Shown piece after piece: positions 60,763 through 64,000 of a stretch of DNA of 64,000 nucleotides. A model generated the notes under the pieces. It saw only the letters and a program-made list of their open reading frames with translations. It did no database searches and was not told the DNA's origin. Each line of letters opens with the position of its first letter. Position 1 is the first letter of the stretch. The position numbers were made by a program, and so were the translations under genes. The DNA is from Arthrobacter sp. ZGTC412 (GTDB lineage Bacteria; Actinomycetota; Actinomycetes; Actinomycetales; Micrococcaceae): NCBI RefSeq assembly GCF_002929215.1, contig NZ_PJII01000023.1, positions 1 to 64,000 on the forward strand, written 5' to 3'.

Positions 60763-60915
60763 TTAAAGGTCCAGCGGGGATTTCTCCCAGGAGATATCAA
60801 CGATGGGGGCGCCCGGCTGCGGCATGGTCAACATCGAGAGCTCGAGAACGTCCTGGGCATGGGTGGCATCGGCAGGTGCTGCGTCATCGTCCGTCAGGAT
60901 GTACTCGTGGCTCAT
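60763..60915 (-). CDS. Small acidic peptide ORF
   Basis: A 50-residue ORF from ATG 60915 with GGGGGC before it. It reads MSHEYILTDDDAAPADATHA, then QDVLELSMLTMPQPGAPIVD and ISWEKSPLDL. The acidic N-terminal half and hydrophobic-Pro-rich C-terminal half are unlike random sequence. It starts MSHEY in the same manner as MSEKK of the nearby small ORF. No known family. The upstream in-frame extension to 61137 has weak codon support. Confidence 0.45.
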   Translation of the reverse strand: MSHEYILTDDDAAPADATHAQDVLELSMLTMPQPGAPIVDISWEKSPLDL

Positions 60916-60986
60916 GTGCTGCCCCCGGCTCTTAGTGGATTGTGTTCCTTTTCCACTGTGGCCCGGCGTCCGGTTGTTGCCCGCTT

Positions 60987-61043
60987 GTGGTGCTGCGCCC
61001 GCGGCAGCGTGATCGGCGGCCGGAGGAGATTTTCCTATAGACA
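60987..61043. repeat. Direct repeat D, copy 1 (before the DM13 gene)
   Basis: About 57 bp closely resembling 61607-61664, sharing CTGCGCCCGCG, CAGCGTGAT, GGCCGGAGGAGA and TTCCTATAG. It ends about 60 bp before the start of the DM13 lipoprotein gene. Confidence 0.65.
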
Positions 61044-61102
61044 AGCCCGTGGCTCCGGCGGCCATCGGGTAGGGTGCAAAAGGAATAAATCTTGGGGAAA
61101 TT

Positions 61103-61606
61103 ATGCACTCGGTTCGATCTTTGCTGCTCACGAGCATTCTTGCTCTCAGCCTCGTCGGCTGTACCTACTCGGACCCGGTCCTGAGCAGGGAAGCGAGCAG
61201 AGCGGCCCCCCTCCGCGAACCCCACCGCCGCGGCGGTCCCGTGACGTTACAAGGACAGTTTCAGTCGCAAGGAGCGCCCACCACGGGGACGGCCACGATC
61301 CGCGTCACAGATTCAGGCGCTGTTCTGCAGCTCGAGGATTTTGCAACAGGTCCTGGCGACATTCTCCGCCTCATGCTGAGCCCGGGGATCGGAGGGCCCG
61401 GACCCGGTGGTGAACTACAGCTGTCATCATCAACTCTGATTGAGTTGGGGCCGCTACCGCTCGCCCGATCGAGCAGCCAGCGCGTCGACATGGACTCCAG
61501 GATGTGGGAGTCCATGCCCAAGCCCGTTCGCAGCGTCGTGATCTATAACAATGCCGAAAAGACTGCCTACGGTACCGCTAACCTTACGGAGGCACCCCGC
61601 TCCTAA
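61103..61606 (+). CDS. DM13-domain lipoprotein
   Basis: A 167-residue exported lipoprotein. Signal peptide LLLTSILALSLVGC contains the lipobox LVGC. The DM13-like domain has QFQSQGAPTTGTATIRVTDSGAVLQLEDFATGPGDILRLML, then VRSVVIYNNAEKTAYGTANL, the typical end (electron-transfer DM13 family in eukaryote and bacterial surface proteins). GGGG lies five bases before the ATG. Flanked by direct repeat D copies, so the gene sits in a duplicated or rearranged segment. Confidence 0.8.
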   Translation: MHSVRSLLLTSILALSLVGCTYSDPVLSREASRAAPLREPHRRGGPVTLQGQFQSQGAPTTGTATIRVTDSGAVLQLEDFATGPGDILRLMLSPGIGGPGPGGELQLSSSTLIELGPLPLARSSSQRVDMDSRMWESMPKPVRSVVIYNNAEKTAYGTANLTEAPRS

Positions 61607-61664
61607 GTGGCTGCGCCCGCGTCAGCGTGATTCGGTGGCCGGAGGAGACATTCCTATAGTCAAC
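61607..61664. repeat. Direct repeat D, copy 2 (after the DM13 gene)
   Basis: Second copy of the 57-bp element, starting immediately after the DM13 stop codon. The order copy 1 - DM13 - copy 2 suggests a tandem duplication from which a second gene was lost. About 80 bp after copy 2 a GGGGGAAATT precedes an ATG at about 61767, like the DM13 start region, but the downstream frame is short. Confidence 0.65.
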
Positions 61665-62013
61665 GCTGGTCTCAAATCGATTCCATTTCATCTCATTCGG
61701 TGGGCCGGTTATTCCAGCCTTACGCTGGGGAAACCAACGTGAGGCACTTGTTTGGGGGAAATTGCGATGCTTTTGGTGTCATCGAGGATCCACTTCGATT
61801 TGATCACCTTGCCCTTTCTTGTCCAGTCCTGACTGTCCAAACACCATGCGTCCAGCCATGCGGTGCGGAGGCCGGCAGGCAAAGCAGTGTCTCAGAAAAT
61901 GGAAGCTTTCTGGACCTGAGGAGGGTGTGAATCGCAGCGGTAGATGGCATCTTTTTCGCAGCGCTAAATGGCGCGCCAGCCCACCCGCTTGCCGATCCTG
62001 GCTGCGGCCGTCA
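61665..62013. other. Interval with degraded or no coding
   Basis: About 350 bp. The ATG near 61767 opens a short frame (MLLVSSRIHFDLITLPF) that stops after about 22 codons. On the minus strand a piece LDKKGKVIKSKWILDD is present but has no clear start. No function. Confidence 0.35.
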
Positions 62014-62223
62014 TCATCCTGATGCAGCACTACGCCGAGGTTTGAGCTTCTGAGCTTCCAGTGGCGCGGGAAGTACCACAATGAGTAGCGTCGCGAATGG
62101 CCCGAAGAACATTGAGATGAAAAACCATGCCAGCCTGCTCCGGTTCTTCTGTTCGGCCAATCCGGCATTGATCAGCGCGATGGCGAACCACATGCCGCCC
62201 CCATTGACATAGTTGCTATCCAT
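62014..62223 (-). CDS. Small membrane protein
   Basis: A 69-residue protein from ATG 62223. Two hydrophobic stretches, GGGMWFAIALINAGL and LAWFFISMFFGPFATLLIVVLP, linked by AEQKNRSR. This pattern (LAEQKNRSR then FFGP) is common in small actinobacterial membrane proteins. Basic tail KLKPRRS. Role unknown. Confidence 0.55.
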   Translation of the reverse strand: MDSNYVNGGGMWFAIALINAGLAEQKNRSRLAWFFISMFFGPFATLLIVVLPAPLEAQKLKPRRSAASG

Positions 62224-62367
62224 GGGCCTACTCAACCACATGCGGATTCTGGGAACTCAGGATGAGTCGTGGTCGTCGCCAAACCCTTAGGGTTTCGAGG
62301 CGCATAGGATTCGAGACAGGTGAAGCTGGACTAGGAAATGGGCTCGGCTGTCCGTAGGGGGATCCTC

Positions 62368-62904
62368 CTACGGGCGGTCGTGCCTCAGGGTCGATGTCTT
62401 CTGTATTGCTGCCTGGCCCTCAGGGACTGCTCGATCTGGTTCGTCCTCAGGGCGGCCGGCGTACCACTCATGAAACTCGGAACACCGTCCCGAGTCATCG
62501 AACCGCAGGAACCAGATGTTGTCGTATGCCGTGACTACGCGACCACTACCCGAGTCGTAGAAGACAGTCCGGCCATGGGCGACTACTCGGTCGCCCTCAA
62601 TGGCCACGGGGTAGTACTTGGCGTCGAAGGACTCACCTACGAAGGCATCGCGCTCACTCATCCACTCAGCGACTATGTCCTCGCGTCCTGATGCTCGGGT
62701 CTGGAATGGGTAATGCCACACAGCAGTTTCCGACCATAGATCAGCGATTGCTCGTTCGTCGTAGGTCTTCCATGCCGTCACGTATGCATCAAGCCATTCT
62801 TGCGCTGCGGCCCTTGTAATCGGCGCCGCTGAAATCGGGGTGTTGTGCCACGCGAGTTGATCCAAAAGGCTCGTCATCCTCAGATCGTAGCTAGAAAACG
62901 CCAT
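62368..62904 (-). CDS. Nuclear transport factor 2-like (SnoaL) protein
   Basis: About 178 residues of the DUF4440/SnoaL-like fold. AAAQEWLDAYVTAWKTYDERAIADLWSETAVWHYPFQT and GREDIVAEWMSERDAFVGESFDAKYYPVAIEGDRVVAHGRTVFYDSGSGRVVTAYDNIWFLRFDDSGRCSEFHEWY match the fold. An internal start at about 62877 (MTSLL) is possible. Function unknown; related to the gene at 57025. Confidence 0.86.
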   Translation of the reverse strand: MAFSSYDLRMTSLLDQLAWHNTPISAAPITRAAAQEWLDAYVTAWKTYDERAIADLWSETAVWHYPFQTRASGREDIVAEWMSERDAFVGESFDAKYYPVAIEGDRVVAHGRTVFYDSGSGRVVTAYDNIWFLRFDDSGRCSEFHEWYAGRPEDEPDRAVPEGQAAIQKTSTLRHDRP

Positions 62905-62977
62905 TGAAGCCGCCCGTAAGCCAGTCGGCTTACGAGCACCTCGATTCAGAATCTCTGCCGGCGGTTAGGCTGTGGAT

Positions 62978-63187
62978 ATGACTGCATGGAGCCGCTACCT
63001 ATTCGGGGTGTCGATCGTTCTCGGGGTGGGTACGATGATGCTCGCTGAGAAGCTGCCGGAATGGTGGGGGCCAGCGTCTATCTTCGTCATGGTCCTGGCT
63101 GCTTCTGCGTTCCTAACCTGCTCCGTTCTTGAGTACCGACGCGGGCGCGCGGCAGCCGGCACTTGGGAGCAGCAGCTCTCCCCGTAG
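62978..63187 (+). CDS. Small membrane protein
   Basis: About 69 residues from ATG 62978 (a GTG at 62972 is an alternative). Two hydrophobic segments, YLFGVSIVLGVGTMMLAEKL and ASIFVMVLAASAFLTCSVL, joined by PEWWGP, and a hydrophilic tail EYRRGRAAAGTWE. No ribosome site is clear. Unknown function. Confidence 0.5.
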   Translation: MTAWSRYLFGVSIVLGVGTMMLAEKLPEWWGPASIFVMVLAASAFLTCSVLEYRRGRAAAGTWEQQLSP

Positions 63188-63295
63188 CTCCCTTTTGGGG
63201 TCGAGATGTACAACGCGATCGGTGTTCGGGGAGGGATCGGCTTAGGGGCGGCGCTTCTTGATCCCCAGTTCTGAGTCGCTACGTAGGATCGCTGG

Positions 63296-64000
63296 ATGGA
63301 GCAAACAAGTTGTGTCATCCGGGCGGGCGATGGTGTCGAAATAAGCTACGTCGTCATTGACGGGAGTGAACCTGCCATCGTGATCCTCCACGGACTGGCT
63401 GGAAGTGGACAGGAGTTCCTGTCCACCGCCCGTGCCCTACCCGGTCGCAAGATCATACTTGTCGACCAGCGGGGTCACGGCAGGAGCACGCGGCTACCCT
63501 CTGACACCTCGCGTGAGGCATTCGTTAATGACGTTGTATCAGTTATTGAAGGCGAGGCCTCCGGCCCGGTTCATCTGGTCGGGCATTCGATGGGTGCTCA
63601 CACGGCAATGCTCGCTGCTGCGGCGCACCCTAACCTAATGCGGACCCTTGTGCTCCTTGAGTGTGGCGAAGGGAGCGGTAGCGACCAGGAGCATGCAGCA
63701 CTCAGTGAGTACTTTCATTCCTGGCCTGTGCCGTTCTCGGACCGTTCCGCAGCCTCCAAGTTCTTGGGGGACGGCCCACTACAGCGCGCATGGGTAGACG
63801 ACATGGAGCACCGGGAGGACGGACTGCATCCCCGCTTTGACCCCGAGGTGATGGTCGCAGCGCTTACCCCTCTTGCAGAACCGCGATGGACGGAGTGGGC
63901 GCGCGTACAGGCGCCCGCACTTGTCGTCTACGCCGGCGACGGGATGTTCACCGAGGAACAAAAGGCACAATTTGTGGAGCGGGGTAACGACGTGACACGT
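63296..64000 (+). CDS. Alpha/beta hydrolase, partial (runs off the window end)
   Basis: Open frame of 235 codons from ATG 63296 with no stop before the window edge. AIVILHGLAGSGQEF is the oxyanion region, LVDQRGHGRSTRLP the second strand motif, and VHLVGHSMGAHTAMLAAAAHP the nucleophile elbow (Ser). The acid candidate is in PALVVYAGDGMFTEE; the catalytic His lies beyond the end. Typical soluble esterase or peptidase of the family. The 3' end is missing. Confidence 0.85.
   Translation, partial: MEQTSCVIRAGDGVEISYVVIDGSEPAIVILHGLAGSGQEFLSTARALPGRKIILVDQRGHGRSTRLPSDTSREAFVNDVVSVIEGEASGPVHLVGHSMGAHTAMLAAAAHPNLMRTLVLLECGEGSGSDQEHAALSEYFHSWPVPFSDRSAASKFLGDGPLQRAWVDDMEHREDGLHPRFDPEVMVAALTPLAEPRWTEWARVQAPALVVYAGDGMFTEEQKAQFVERGNDVTR

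Overview
This is a GC-rich chromosomal window from an actinobacterium, most likely the Arthrobacter / Pseudarthrobacter group (Micrococcaceae). The evidence is the overall codon use, a 13E12-type DUF222/HNH nuclease, a sigma-K-like sigma/anti-sigma pair next to a class F sortase, EF-G2, stand-alone LigD polymerase and HrpB, and the gene neighbourhoods. No rRNA, complete tRNA or CRISPR array was seen.

Region 1 (about 1-28 kb) is mostly intact core or near-core sequence: a frameshifted DUF222/HNH gene; a RibD/DHFR-family reductase; a Pit phosphate transporter with a small membrane partner; a HAD-like protein; a VOC protein; a Sua5/YrdC factor; LigD polymerase; HrpB; a surface-protein module (DUF4397 protein, class F sortase, ECF sigma, RskA-like anti-sigma); a PhoD-like phosphatase; EF-G2; ChaB; a 5'-3' exonuclease; an MFS transporter; a methionine aminopeptidase; and a MoxR/ChlI-type AAA ATPase plus VWA pair. 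Two genes near 12.4-13.3 kb (CBS protein, flavin reductase) are already broken.

Region 2 (about 28-42.4 kb) mixes intact and decaying genes. A histidine phosphatase and an SCO1664-type gene are pseudogenes, and a fragment of an M43-like zinc metalloprotease lies at 30.5 kb. An intact glycan-degradation block is read leftwards: a DUF5107+TPR giant protein, a cellulase-like glycosidase, a GH35-type beta-galactosidase and an AraC-type regulator. Small reductase, YciI, RidA, aldo/keto reductase and SMP-30 genes follow, several of them broken.

Region 3 (about 42.4-60 kb) is an accessory zone with many remnants. It has two secreted DUF1524-type HNH nucleases, a lytic transglycosylase, PPK2, DUF2975+XRE, a leaderless PadR operon, HIRAN and XRE genes, and cupin and NTF2-like proteins. 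Among these lie pseudogenes of a methyltransferase, a DHFR-like protein, an AAA kinase, methylmalonate-semialdehyde dehydrogenase, a Gfo/Idh/MocA oxidoreductase, an IS5-family transposase and a DUF4259 protein. Two imperfect direct repeats of about 98 bp (46.2 and 59.9 kb), carrying a tRNA 3'-end-like motif, bracket most of this zone and may be relic attachment sites.

Region 4 (about 60-64 kb) holds short repeat families, two unannotated small peptide ORFs (one ending in a Cys-Thr-Cys-Pro motif that recurs in a second repeat copy), a DM13-domain lipoprotein flanked by direct repeats, small membrane proteins, an NTF2-like protein and an alpha/beta hydrolase running off the window end.

The most interesting signals are the dense gene decay with internal deletions, the candidate att-like repeats, the leaderless PadR promoter/operator, the SigK-like promoter before the sortase module, and the small-peptide/repeat region at 60 kb. 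Functional calls rest on recognisable family sequence patterns; no database search was run.
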